Source: Burkholderia sp. BCC1644
GTDB lineage: Bacteria; Pseudomonadota; Gammaproteobacteria; Burkholderiales; Burkholderiaceae
Direction: 5' to 3'
NCBI RefSeq assembly: GCF_902833225.1
Contig: NZ_CADFEI010000025.1
Coordinates: 1 to 64,000 of the forward strand
DNA: 64,000 nt
Shown here: in pieces, positions 42,110 through 51,014 of the stretch
Layout: the number at the start of each line of letters is the position of its first letter
Position numbering within the stretch: the first letter of the stretch is position 1
Program-made: the position numbers and the translations under genes
The notes under the pieces: generated by a model
Told to the model about the DNA's origin: nothing
Seen by the model: the letters and a program-made list of their open reading frames with translations, nothing else
The model's database searches: none

Positions 42110-43606
42110 TCAGTTGGCGGCCTGTTTGGTCGGCTTGGCTGCGTCGGGCGCGGCGAGCGGCGTACCGGTCGCATCGAACCCGCCGCCCAGCGCCTTGATC
42201 AGTGCGAGCTGCATGTCGCGACGGCGCATCTTCAGGTTGGTCACCGTCTGTTCGGATGCGAGACGGTTGCTGTCCGCGGTCAGCACCTGCAGTTGCGGCG
42301 ACAGGCCGGCCTTGTATCGGATCACCGCGAGATCGTAGGCGCGCGTCGACGCGTCGAGTGCGTTTTGCGCGTCGCCCATCTGGCGGTCGACCGCGCGGAT
42401 CGACGCGACTTGGGTCGCGACGTCGTTCAGCGCGCTGATCAGCGTCTGGTTGTAGTTCGCCACCGACAGGTCGAAGTCCGCATAGCGGCCCTTGAGCTGG
42501 GCGCGCAGCGCGCCGGCGTCGAAGATCGGCAGGTGGATCGCCGGGCCGAACTGCGCCTGGCGGCTCGCGAAGTTCAGGAATTTGCCCCAGCCGAATGCAT
42601 CGAAACCGAAGCCGGCCGCAAGGTTCACGTCGGGGTAGAACTCGGCCTTCGCTTCCTTGACGTCGTGCATCGCGGCCTCGACCTGCCAGCGCGCGGCGAC
42701 GATGTCGGGGCGGCGCGACACGAGATCGGCCGGCAGGTTGCCGGGCAGCGCGATTTCAGCGGTCGGGTTCATCACGGGCGCGGCGATCTGCAGCCCGCGA
42801 TCCGGACCCTTGCCGAGCAGCGCGGCGAGCTGGTAGCGCACCGTCGTGATCTGGCCGTCGAGGTCCGACAGCGAAGCCTGCGTTGTCGCGATGTTGCCGC
42901 GCGCCGTCTGGCGTTCGACGTTGGTATCGAGGCCGGCCGACACGCGGCCGTCGGTGATCTTGCCGACCGTCTCGCGATTGGAGATCTCGCGTTTCGCGAT
43001 GTCGCGCAGCGCATAAAGCTGCGCGAGCGAGTTGTAGGTGCGTGCGACCGACGACGCGAGCGTGATGCGCGCCTGCTGCATGTCGGCTTCGGCGGACTTC
43101 TCCTGCGACACGGCAGTGTGCAGGCGTTCGCGGTTCTTGCCCCACAGGTCGAGTTCCCACGACGCGCTCGCGAGCGCGTTGTTCTCGCTGTACCACTGGC
43201 CGCCGTACGGGGGCGGGAACAGCGCGTTCGACGAGTACAGCTCGCGCGTCCACGAGTAGCTGGCTTCGGCCTTCGGCATCAGGTTCGAACGCGACGATTC
43301 GATGTACGACGATGCTTTCGCGATGCGTGCCTGCGCCTGTGCGATCGACGGATTGCCCTGCAGCGCTTCGTCGATCAGCTTCGGCAGTTGCGGATCGCCG
43401 AACTGGTTGGCCCAGTCGAGCGCCGGCCACTGGCCGCCCTGGGCCGGGAGGCTCTGGGCGGACTCGAATTGCGATGCGGGGGCGATCTGCTTGTCGCTCT
43501 TGATGCCGATGTAGTTTGCGCAGCCCGCCAGTGCGAATGCGGCGACCGCGGCGGCAACGGCGGCGCGGCACGACCCGGCGCGCACGGACAACGGGGAGGA
43601 TTTCAT
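42110..43606 (-). CDS. NodT/OprM-type outer-membrane efflux lipoprotein
   Basis: A 498-residue TolC-like factor. The signal peptide ends in ALAGC (lipobox, Cys near residue 29), so it is a lipoprotein. Two OEP repeats follow, with long helices such as LVSRRPDIVAARWQVEAAMH and ALIKALGGGF at the end, which are typical of NodT-family channels. The start at 43606 follows AGGGG with an 8-nt gap; an ATG at 43642 would add 12 residues before the signal. A candidate MarR operator lies just upstream. Confidence 0.92.
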   Translation of the reverse strand: MKSSPLSVRAGSCRAAVAAAVAAFALAGCANYIGIKSDKQIAPASQFESAQSLPAQGGQWPALDWANQFGDPQLPKLIDEALQGNPSIAQAQARIAKASSYIESSRSNLMPKAEASYSWTRELYSSNALFPPPYGGQWYSENNALASASWELDLWGKNRERLHTAVSQEKSAEADMQQARITLASSVARTYNSLAQLYALRDIAKREISNRETVGKITDGRVSAGLDTNVERQTARGNIATTQASLSDLDGQITTVRYQLAALLGKGPDRGLQIAAPVMNPTAEIALPGNLPADLVSRRPDIVAARWQVEAAMHDVKEAKAEFYPDVNLAAGFGFDAFGWGKFLNFASRQAQFGPAIHLPIFDAGALRAQLKGRYADFDLSVANYNQTLISALNDVATQVASIRAVDRQMGDAQNALDASTRAYDLAVIRYKAGLSPQLQVLTADSNRLASEQTVTNLKMRRRDMQLALIKALGGGFDATGTPLAAPDAAKPTKQAAN

Positions 43607-43674
43607 CGCGCTGACCCCTGACTCGGAATGAATGATGGACACTGCAAGGATTTCCTTACATTAATCTGTCAAAA

Positions 43675-43697
43675 GTAATTGTTATGGCAACTATTAC
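43675..43697. promoter_or_regulatory. Candidate MarR operator before the efflux genes
   Basis: GTAATTGTT-ATGGC-AACTATTAC is a palindrome with 9-bp arms and one mismatch, typical of MarR-family sites. It overlaps the last codon and stop of the marR gene and lies 69 bp upstream of the NodT-like start. A half-site AATAGTTG recurs at 44202-44209 upstream of marR itself. Confidence 0.55.
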
Positions 43698-44185
43698 GCG
43701 ATGCTACCGCCGGCCGTCTCGCAATAGTTGCTGAGAATGCGGCGCAGCATGCTCTTCAGGAACCCGACTTCCTCCGGCGTAAACCCGTCCAGCACCTGGT
43801 CGAGCACGCTGCGGAAAATGGGCGGCAGCCGTTCGGCAAGCGTGCGGCCTTCGTCGGTCAGTTCGAGGCGGACGACGCGACGATCCTCGATGCTGCGCAC
43901 GCGGGACAGCAGGCCGCGTTTCTCGACCCGGTCGAGCAGGCGCGTGACCGCGCTCGCATCGATCCCGTATTCGCGCGCGAGCTCGGCGGCCGTCGAGCAC
44001 TTGCCGACCGCGATCATGAACAGCATGCTCGCCTGCGTGCCCGTGATGCCGAGCTCTTCCTGCGTGCGTTGCGTGACGAGGTTGGTCATCACCGATTTCA
44101 CGCGCGACATCAGATAGCCGACGCTGTCGTTCATCTGATACGAAGACAGCGGCGAAACGGGCGGTTGGGTAGAAGAATCCGACAT
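43694..44185 (-). CDS. MarR family transcriptional regulator
   Basis: A 163-residue winged-helix repressor. The DNA-binding core is CSTAAELAREYGIDASAVTR then LLDRVEKRGLLSRVRSIEDR RV-type wing, with dimerisation helices at both ends. It is first in the efflux operon, so it most likely represses it and is relieved by a phenolic or drug ligand, as in EmrR. The start at 44185 follows CAGGG; a longer frame to 44248 has no conserved residues. Confidence 0.92.
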   Translation of the reverse strand: MSDSSTQPPVSPLSSYQMNDSVGYLMSRVKSVMTNLVTQRTQEELGITGTQASMLFMIAVGKCSTAAELAREYGIDASAVTRLLDRVEKRGLLSRVRSIEDRRVVRLELTDEGRTLAERLPPIFRSVLDQVLDGFTPEEVGFLKSMLRRILSNYCETAGGSIA

Positions 44186-44513
44186 AAAACCCTGAAGCTG
44201 CAATAGTTGACTAGGCAGCAGTATAGGTACAATTGCTTGCCGCGGCAAATGTTAATCGAACGGCAAAGGGCGCGCTTCGCAGGGCGAAAATCCCTTTTAG
44301 CGATAAGGTTTTTTCGGTGTGCCGGGCGGCGGTGCATTCGATCGCTTCGCCGGTTCGAGGGGAGGGGGCGGCCCTGGTTTTGTTGCGTCGTGACGTGTCC
44401 GCCAGCTCTCGACATTCTCACGTGCTATAATTTGTGGCTTTCCAAGCTGCAACAGCGCGCGCCCGTGAAAACGAGCGGGCGCGTTTGCGCGTTCAAACGA
44501 TTTCCAGGTTTCT
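44186..44513. other. Divergent intergenic region marR-typA
   Basis: 328 bp. It contains the half-site AATAGTTG near marR, an AT-richer stretch (44200-44260), and the typA promoter (44423-44431). No gene is seen. Confidence 0.5.
44423..44431 (+). promoter_or_regulatory. Extended -10 promoter of typA
   Basis: TGC-TATAAT is an extended -10 element with a perfect -10 box; no good -35 box is present at 17 bp. It lies 83 bp before the typA start. Confidence 0.6.
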
Positions 44514-46340
44514 ATGACCCGCGCCCTTCGCAATATCGCCATCATCGCTCACGTCGACCACGGCAAGACGACGCTCGTCGACCAACTGCTTCGCCAGTCC
44601 GGCACCTTCCGCGACAACCAGCAAGTCGTCGAGCGTGTGATGGACTCGAACGACATCGAAAAGGAACGCGGGATCACGATTCTCGCGAAGAACTGCGCGG
44701 TCGAATACGAAGGCACGCACGTCAACATCGTCGACACCCCGGGGCACGCAGACTTCGGTGGTGAAGTCGAGCGCGTGCTGTCGATGGTCGACTCGGTGCT
44801 GCTGCTGGTCGACGCGGTCGAGGGCCCGATGCCGCAGACGCGCTTCGTCACGAAGAAGGCGCTGGCGCTCGGCCTGAAGCCGATCGTCGTCGTGAACAAG
44901 ATCGACCGCCCGGGCGCACGGATCGACTGGGTGATCAATCAGACCTTCGACCTGTTCGACAAGCTCGGTGCGACCGAAGAGCAGCTCGACTTCCCGATCG
45001 TCTACGCGTCGGGCCTGAACGGCTACGCGTCGCTCGACCCGGCTGCGCGCGAAGGCGACATGCGCCCGCTGTTCGAGGCGATCCTCGAGCACGTGCCGGT
45101 TCGCCCGGCCGATCCGGAAGCGCCGCTGCAGCTCCAGATCACGTCGCTCGACTATTCGACGTACGTCGGCCGGATCGGCGTCGGCCGCATCACGCGCGGC
45201 CGCATCAAGCCGGGTCAGCCGGTCGTGATGCGTTTCGGCCCGGAAGGCGACGTGCTGAACCGCAAGATCAACCAGGTGCTGTCGTTCAAGGGCCTCGAGC
45301 GCGTGCAGGTCGAGTCGGCCGAAGCGGGCGACATCGTGCTGATCAACGGTATTGAAGACGTCGGCATCGGCGCGACGATCTGCGCGGTCGATACGCCGGA
45401 AGCGCTGCCGATGATTACCGTCGACGAACCGACGCTGACGATGAACTTCCTCGTCAACTCGTCGCCGCTCGCGGGCCGCGAAGGCAAGTTCGTGACGAGC
45501 CGCCAGATCCGCGACCGCCTGATGAAGGAACTGAACCACAACGTCGCGCTGCGCGTGAAGGACACGGGCGACGAAACGGTGTTCGAGGTGTCGGGCCGTG
45601 GCGAGCTGCACCTGACGATTCTCGTCGAGAACATGCGTCGCGAAGGTTACGAGCTGGCCGTATCGCGTCCGCGCGTCGTGATGCAGGAAATCGACGGCGT
45701 GCGTCACGAGCCGTTCGAGCTGCTGACCGTCGACGTCGAAGACGAACACCAGGGCGGCGTGATGGAAGAGCTCGGCCGCCGCAAGGGCGAAATGCTCGAC
45801 ATGGCGTCGGACGGCCGCGGCCGCACGCGCCTGGAATACAAGATCTCGGCACGTGGCCTGATCGGCTTCCAGAGCGAATTCCTGACGCTTACGCGCGGCA
45901 CGGGCCTGATGAGCCACATCTTCGATTCGTACGCACCGGTCAAGGACGGTTCGGTCTTCGAGCGCCGCAACGGCGTGCTGATCTCGCAGGACGACGGCGC
46001 GGCCGTGGCCTACGCACTGTGGAAGCTGCAGGATCGCGGCCGAATGTTCGTGAAGCCGGGCGACGCGCTGTATGAGGGCATGATCATCGGCATCCACAGC
46101 CGCGACAACGACCTCGTCGTGAACCCGATCAAGGGCAAGCAGCTGACCAACGTGCGTGCATCGGGTACCGACGAAGCCGTGCGTCTCGTGCCGCCGGTCC
46201 AGATGTCGCTGGAATACGCGGTCGAATTCATCGACGACGACGAGCTCGTCGAAGTGACGCCGCAGTCGATCCGCCTGCGCAAGCGCTTCCTGAAGGAGCA
46301 CGAGCGTCGCCGCGCGAGCCGCGAAGGCGCGGTCGACTAA
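44514..46340 (+). CDS. typA: Translational GTPase TypA/BipA
   Basis: A 608-residue ribosome-binding GTPase needed for 50S assembly and stress growth. The G domain has AHVDHGKTTLVDQLL (G1), the switch segment RGITILAKNCAV, DTPGHADFGGE (G3) and NKIDRPGA (G4). Domains II, III and V and the C-terminal BipA-specific domain (GEMLDMASDGRGRTRLEYKI) follow. The start is the ATG before TRALRNIAIIAHVDHGK. It is monocistronic with a terminator after it. Confidence 0.97.
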   Translation: MTRALRNIAIIAHVDHGKTTLVDQLLRQSGTFRDNQQVVERVMDSNDIEKERGITILAKNCAVEYEGTHVNIVDTPGHADFGGEVERVLSMVDSVLLLVDAVEGPMPQTRFVTKKALALGLKPIVVVNKIDRPGARIDWVINQTFDLFDKLGATEEQLDFPIVYASGLNGYASLDPAAREGDMRPLFEAILEHVPVRPADPEAPLQLQITSLDYSTYVGRIGVGRITRGRIKPGQPVVMRFGPEGDVLNRKINQVLSFKGLERVQVESAEAGDIVLINGIEDVGIGATICAVDTPEALPMITVDEPTLTMNFLVNSSPLAGREGKFVTSRQIRDRLMKELNHNVALRVKDTGDETVFEVSGRGELHLTILVENMRREGYELAVSRPRVVMQEIDGVRHEPFELLTVDVEDEHQGGVMEELGRRKGEMLDMASDGRGRTRLEYKISARGLIGFQSEFLTLTRGTGLMSHIFDSYAPVKDGSVFERRNGVLISQDDGAAVAYALWKLQDRGRMFVKPGDALYEGMIIGIHSRDNDLVVNPIKGKQLTNVRASGTDEAVRLVPPVQMSLEYAVEFIDDDELVEVTPQSIRLRKRFLKEHERRRASREGAVD

Positions 46341-46368
46341 GCATTTCGACCGTTCGCTGCATGACGGA

Positions 46369-46396
46369 AAAGGCTGCCTTCGGGCAGCCTTTTTTG
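46369..46396 (+). terminator. Intrinsic terminator after typA
   Basis: AAGGCTGCC and GGGCAGCC arms with a TTC loop and six T residues. Confidence 0.9.
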
Positions 46397-46658
46397 CATC
46401 TGCGCGACGCGCAACCGGATTGCCTGCAAAACACTGTTCCTGCGGGTCGTGGCAATCCGGCAAAACCCCGTCGCACGGTGCTTTCAGGCACATTTCACCG
46501 TGAACTCCGGTATCGGTTCTGTGATATGCTGCGCGCACGCAAGTTTTAGGTCCTTCCAAGCAAGACTTGATTCGCAATCCGCTAAACGGTCAGGCCGTGT
46601 CGCGGAAGGTTGAGTAACCCGCTATTTCTCGAGAAGCTCGAAGAAAGGTGAGCGTAAA
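46397..46658 (+). other. Upstream region of the sucA operon
   Basis: 262 bp that must hold the sucAB-lpdA promoter. A GTGATATGCT stretch near 46521 could be a -10 region, but I cannot name a convincing -35. CCGGATTGCC (46412-46421) and GGCAATCCGG (46452-46461) form a 10-bp inverted repeat, possibly an operator. GAAAGGTGAGCGTAAA precedes the start codon. Confidence 0.45.
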
Positions 46659-49523
46659 ATGTCAGATGTAATGAAGCAGTTTCAGCTGAACTCCTATCTG
46701 TTCGGCGGCAATGCTTCGTACGTTGAAGAACTGTACGATGCATACCTCAACAATCCGGCGTCGGTGCCGGAGAACTGGCGAGAGTATTTCGACGCGCTGC
46801 AGAACGTGCCTGCAACGGACGGCTCGAGTGCCAATGACGTCGCTCATTTTCCGATCGTCGAATCGTTCGCCGAGCGTGCGAAGGCCAATGCCTTCATCCC
46901 GCGCGAAAGCAGCACCAACCTTGCTGCAGCGCGCAAGCAAGTTCACGTGCAGTCCCTCATCAGCGCTTATCGCTTCCTTGGCTCGCAATGGGCCAATCTC
47001 GATCCGCTGAAGCGTCGCGAACGTCCCGCCATTCCCGAACTCGAACCCGCGTTCTACGACTTCTCCGAAGGCGACCTCGACCAGACGTACAGTGCCAGCA
47101 ACCTGTATTTCGGTTTCGACCAGGCTTCGCTGCGCGACATCGTCAAGGGCCTGCGTGACACGTACTGCGGCACGATCGGCGCCGAATACATGTACATCAG
47201 CGACCCGGAACAGAAGCGCTGGTGGCAGGAGCGCCTGGAATCGACTCGCGCGACGCCGAACTTCTCGACGGACGAGAAGAAGCACATCCTGAATCGCCTG
47301 ACGGCCGCTGAAGGCCTCGAGCGCTACCTGCACACCAAGTACGTCGGCCAGAAGCGCTTCTCGCTCGAAGGCGGCGAAAGCTTCATCGCGGCGATGGACG
47401 AAGTCGTCCAGCACGCAGGCAAGAGCGGCGTGCAGGAAATCATCATCGGCATGGCCCACCGCGGCCGTCTGAACGTGCTGGTCAACACGCTGGGCAAGAT
47501 GCCTGCCGACCTGTTCGCCGAATTCGAAGGCAAGCACGTCGACGACCTGCCGGCAGGCGACGTGAAGTACCACAAGGGCTTCTCGTCGGACGTGTCGACG
47601 GAAGGCGGCCCGGTCCACCTGTCGCTCGCGTTCAACCCGTCGCACCTCGAAATCGTGAACCCGGTGGTCGAAGGTTCCGCGAAGGCACGGATGGACCGTC
47701 GCGGCGACGAAGACGGCCTGCAAGTGCTGCCGGTGCAGATCCACGGCGACGCGGCCTTCGCTGGCCAGGGCGTCGTGATGGAAACGCTGAACCTTGCGCA
47801 GACGCGCGGTTACGGCACGCACGGCACGCTGCACATCGTCATCAACAACCAGATCGGCTTCACGACGTCCGACCCGCGCGACGCGCGCTCGACGCTGTAC
47901 TGTACCGACGTCGTCAAGATGATCGAGGCGCCGGTGCTGCACGTGAACGGCGACGATCCGGAAGCCGTGATCCTCGCGACGCAGATCGCGATCGACTACC
48001 GGATGCAGTTCCACAAGGATGTCGTGATCGACATCGTCTGCTTCCGCAAGCTGGGTCACAACGAGCAGGACACGCCGGCCGTCACGCAGCCCCTGATGTA
48101 CAAGAAGATCGCGCAGCACCCGGGCACCCGTGCGCTGTACGCCGAGAAGCTCGTGCAGCAGGGCGTGATCACCGCGGAAGACGCCGACGGCTACGTGAAG
48201 GCGTACCGCAAGGCGATGGACGACGGTCACCACACGGTCGACCCGGTCCTGTCGAACTACAAGAGCAAGTACGCGGTCGACTGGGTTCCGTTCCTGAACC
48301 GCAAGTGGACGGATGCAGCCGACACGGCCGTGCCGCTCGCCGAACTGAAGCGCCTCGGCGAACGCATCACGACGGTCCCGGAAAACTTCAAGGTCCACCC
48401 GCTCGTCGAGCGCGTGATCAACGACCGCCGCAACATGGCGCGTGGCGACCAGCCGCTCGACTGGGGCATGGGCGAACACCTCGCATTCGCGTCGCTCGTC
48501 GCATCGGGCTACTCGGTGCGCCTGACGGGCCAGGACTCGGGCCGCGGCACGTTCACGCACCGCCACGCGGTGCTGCACGACCAGAACCGCGAGCGCTGGA
48601 ACGACGGTACGTACGTGCCGCTGCAGAACATCGCCGAAGGCCAGGCGAAGTTCACGGTGATCGACTCGGTGCTGTCTGAAGAAGCGGTGCTGGGCTTCGA
48701 ATACGGTTACTCGACCGCCGAGCCGAACACGCTCGTGCTGTGGGAAGCGCAGTTCGGCGACTTCGTCAACGGCGCACAGGTCGTGATCGACCAGTTCATC
48801 TCGTCGGGCGAAGTGAAGTGGGGCCGCGTGTCGGGTCTCACGATGCTGCTGCCGCACGGCTACGAAGGGCAAGGTCCGGAACACTCGTCGACGCGTATCG
48901 AGCGTTTCCTGCAGCTGTGTGCAGATCACAACATGCAGGTCGTTCAGCCGACGACGCCGGCGCAGATTTTCCACCTGCTGCGCCGCCAGATGATCCGCCT
49001 GTTCCGCAAGCCGCTGATCATCGCAACGCCGAAGTCGCTGCTGCGTCACAAGGAAGCGGTGTCGGACCTGTCGGAACTGGCGAAGGGTTCGTTCCAGCCG
49101 GTGCTGGGCGAAACCGACGGCGGCATCGACGCGAAGAAGGTCAAGCGCGTGCTGGCCTGCTCGGGCCGTGTGTATTACGACCTCGTTGCGCATCGCCGCG
49201 AAGCGAAGGCGAACGACGTCGCGATCATCCGTATCGAGCAGCTGTATCCGTTCGCGCACAAGCAGTTCGAAGCCGAAATGAAGAAGTACGAGAACGCGAC
49301 TGAAGTGGTCTGGGTGCAGGACGAGCCGCAGAACCAGGGCCCCTGGTTCTACGTCGAGCACCATCTGAAGGAAGGCATGAAGGAAGGGCAGAAGCTGGCA
49401 TACAGCGGCCGTCCGGCTTCGGCCTCGCCGGCGGTTGGCTACTACGCGAAGCACTACGAGCAGCAGAAGGCCCTGATCGAAGGTGCTTTCGGCCGCCTGA
49501 AGAGCGGATCGATCGCGAAATAA
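46659..49523 (+). CDS. sucA: 2-oxoglutarate dehydrogenase E1 component
   Basis: A 954-residue thiamine diphosphate enzyme of the TCA cycle that decarboxylates 2-oxoglutarate and transfers the succinyl group to E2. It has the N-terminal E2-binding segment (NSYLFGGNASYVEELYDAYL), the ThDP-binding region with GMAHRGRLNVLVN and the GDAAFAGQG motif, and the C-terminal transketolase-like half (SGYSVRLTGQDSGRGTFTHR). Length is typical. It is first in sucA-sucB-lpdA. Confidence 0.97.
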   Translation: MSDVMKQFQLNSYLFGGNASYVEELYDAYLNNPASVPENWREYFDALQNVPATDGSSANDVAHFPIVESFAERAKANAFIPRESSTNLAAARKQVHVQSLISAYRFLGSQWANLDPLKRRERPAIPELEPAFYDFSEGDLDQTYSASNLYFGFDQASLRDIVKGLRDTYCGTIGAEYMYISDPEQKRWWQERLESTRATPNFSTDEKKHILNRLTAAEGLERYLHTKYVGQKRFSLEGGESFIAAMDEVVQHAGKSGVQEIIIGMAHRGRLNVLVNTLGKMPADLFAEFEGKHVDDLPAGDVKYHKGFSSDVSTEGGPVHLSLAFNPSHLEIVNPVVEGSAKARMDRRGDEDGLQVLPVQIHGDAAFAGQGVVMETLNLAQTRGYGTHGTLHIVINNQIGFTTSDPRDARSTLYCTDVVKMIEAPVLHVNGDDPEAVILATQIAIDYRMQFHKDVVIDIVCFRKLGHNEQDTPAVTQPLMYKKIAQHPGTRALYAEKLVQQGVITAEDADGYVKAYRKAMDDGHHTVDPVLSNYKSKYAVDWVPFLNRKWTDAADTAVPLAELKRLGERITTVPENFKVHPLVERVINDRRNMARGDQPLDWGMGEHLAFASLVASGYSVRLTGQDSGRGTFTHRHAVLHDQNRERWNDGTYVPLQNIAEGQAKFTVIDSVLSEEAVLGFEYGYSTAEPNTLVLWEAQFGDFVNGAQVVIDQFISSGEVKWGRVSGLTMLLPHGYEGQGPEHSSTRIERFLQLCADHNMQVVQPTTPAQIFHLLRRQMIRLFRKPLIIATPKSLLRHKEAVSDLSELAKGSFQPVLGETDGGIDAKKVKRVLACSGRVYYDLVAHRREAKANDVAIIRIEQLYPFAHKQFEAEMKKYENATEVVWVQDEPQNQGPWFYVEHHLKEGMKEGQKLAYSGRPASASPAVGYYAKHYEQQKALIEGAFGRLKSGSIAK

Positions 49524-49658
49524 CCGACGGAAGCGAAACGGGAAGGCGCGCGGCGCTTTCCCGTCTCTTTTGGCCTGCCTGGCGCGTGGCGCGCCGCACC
49601 GGCCGAAGGAATCGCACGAACCTCGTCATTACCCAGATTAAGCATCCAGGAAAATCAC

Positions 49659-50933
49659 ATGGCTATCGTAGAAGTCAAAGTCCCCCAGCTTTCGGAGTCG
49701 GTTTCGGAAGCGACCATGCTGCAGTGGAAGAAGAAGCCGGGCGACGCAGTTGCGCAGGACGAAATCCTGATCGAACTCGAGACCGACAAGGTCGTGCTCG
49801 AAGTGCCGGCACCGGCAGCGGGCGTGCTCGCGCAAGTGCTGCAGAACGACGGTGACACGGTCGTTGCCGATCAGCTGATCGCGACGATCGACACCGAAGC
49901 GAAGGCAGGTGCTGCCGAAGCAGCGGCGGGCGCCGCCGAAGTCAAGCCGGCAGCAGCGCCTGCCGCAGCCGCGCCGGTTGCACAGCCGGCCGCTGCAACG
50001 GCATCGAGCTCGGCGACGGCATCGCCGGCCGCATCGAAGCTGCTGGCCGAGAAGGGCCTGTCGGCAGGCGACGTCGCAGGTTCGGGCCGCGACGGCCGCG
50101 TTACGAAGGGCGACGCGCTGGCCGCTGGCAGCGCACCGAAGGCGGCTCCGGCTGCTGCACCGGCAAAGACCGCGGCGAAGCCGTCGCTGCCGGAAGTGAA
50201 GGTGCCGGCATCGGCGACGACCTGGCTGAACGATCGTCCGGAACAGCGTGTGCCGATGTCGCGCCTGCGTGCGCGTATCGCCGAGCGTCTGCTCGAATCG
50301 CAGCAGACCAACGCGATCCTGACGACGTTCAACGAAGTCAACATGGCTCCGGTCATGGAACTGCGCAACAAGTACAAGGACAAGTTCGAGAAGGAACACG
50401 GCGTGAAGCTCGGCTTCATGTCGTTCTTCGTGAAGGCGGCCGTGCACGCGCTGAAGAAGTTCCCGCTCGTGAATGCGTCGATCGACGGTAACGACATCGT
50501 CTACCACGGCTACTTCGACATCGGTATCGCTGTCGGCTCGCCGCGCGGCCTCGTCGTGCCGATCCTGCGCAACGCGGATCAGCTGAGCCTCGCCGAGATC
50601 GAAAAGAAGATCGCCGAATTCGGCCAGAAGGCGAAGGACGGCAAGCTGTCGATCGAGGAAATGACGGGCGGTACGTTCTCGATCTCGAACGGCGGCGTGT
50701 TCGGTTCGATGCTGTCGACCCCGATCATCAACCCGCCGCAGTCGGCCATCCTCGGCGTGCACGCGACGAAGGAGCGCCCGGTTGTCGAAAACGGCCAGAT
50801 CGTGATCCGTCCGATCAACTATCTCGCGCTGTCGTACGACCACCGCATCATCGACGGCCGCGAAGCCGTGCTGTCGCTCGTCGCGATGAAGGATGCGCTG
50901 GAAGATCCGGCCCGCCTGCTGCTCGACCTGTAA
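49659..50933 (+). CDS. sucB: 2-oxoglutarate dehydrogenase E2 component (dihydrolipoyl succinyltransferase)
   Basis: A 424-residue core protein. One lipoyl domain (1-77) carries the lipoylated Lys44 in ETDKVVLEV. An Ala/Pro-rich linker follows, then an E3/E1-binding domain (about 122-160, SKLLAEKGLSAGDVAGSGRD) and the catalytic domain (about 190-424) with the active-site His and Asp in SYDHRIIDGREAV. It lies 135 bp after sucA. Confidence 0.97.
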   Translation: MAIVEVKVPQLSESVSEATMLQWKKKPGDAVAQDEILIELETDKVVLEVPAPAAGVLAQVLQNDGDTVVADQLIATIDTEAKAGAAEAAAGAAEVKPAAAPAAAAPVAQPAAATASSSATASPAASKLLAEKGLSAGDVAGSGRDGRVTKGDALAAGSAPKAAPAAAPAKTAAKPSLPEVKVPASATTWLNDRPEQRVPMSRLRARIAERLLESQQTNAILTTFNEVNMAPVMELRNKYKDKFEKEHGVKLGFMSFFVKAAVHALKKFPLVNASIDGNDIVYHGYFDIGIAVGSPRGLVVPILRNADQLSLAEIEKKIAEFGQKAKDGKLSIEEMTGGTFSISNGGVFGSMLSTPIINPPQSAILGVHATKERPVVENGQIVIRPINYLALSYDHRIIDGREAVLSLVAMKDALEDPARLLLDL

Positions 50934-50959
50934 GCCGAGTCTCACTGCATCGACCCGCT

Positions 50960-50991
50960 CCGCGGGTTCGCGCACACGCGCGAACCCGCGG
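50960..50991. other. Perfect 14-bp intercistronic hairpin
   Basis: CCGCGGGTTCGCGC and its exact complement GCGCGAACCCGCGG flank an ACAC loop between sucB and lpdA. There is no T run, so it probably stabilises or processes mRNA and adjusts the E2:E3 ratio, rather than terminating. Confidence 0.6.
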
Positions 50992-51014
50992 GCGTACAAG
51001 TAGAAAGGATTGTC

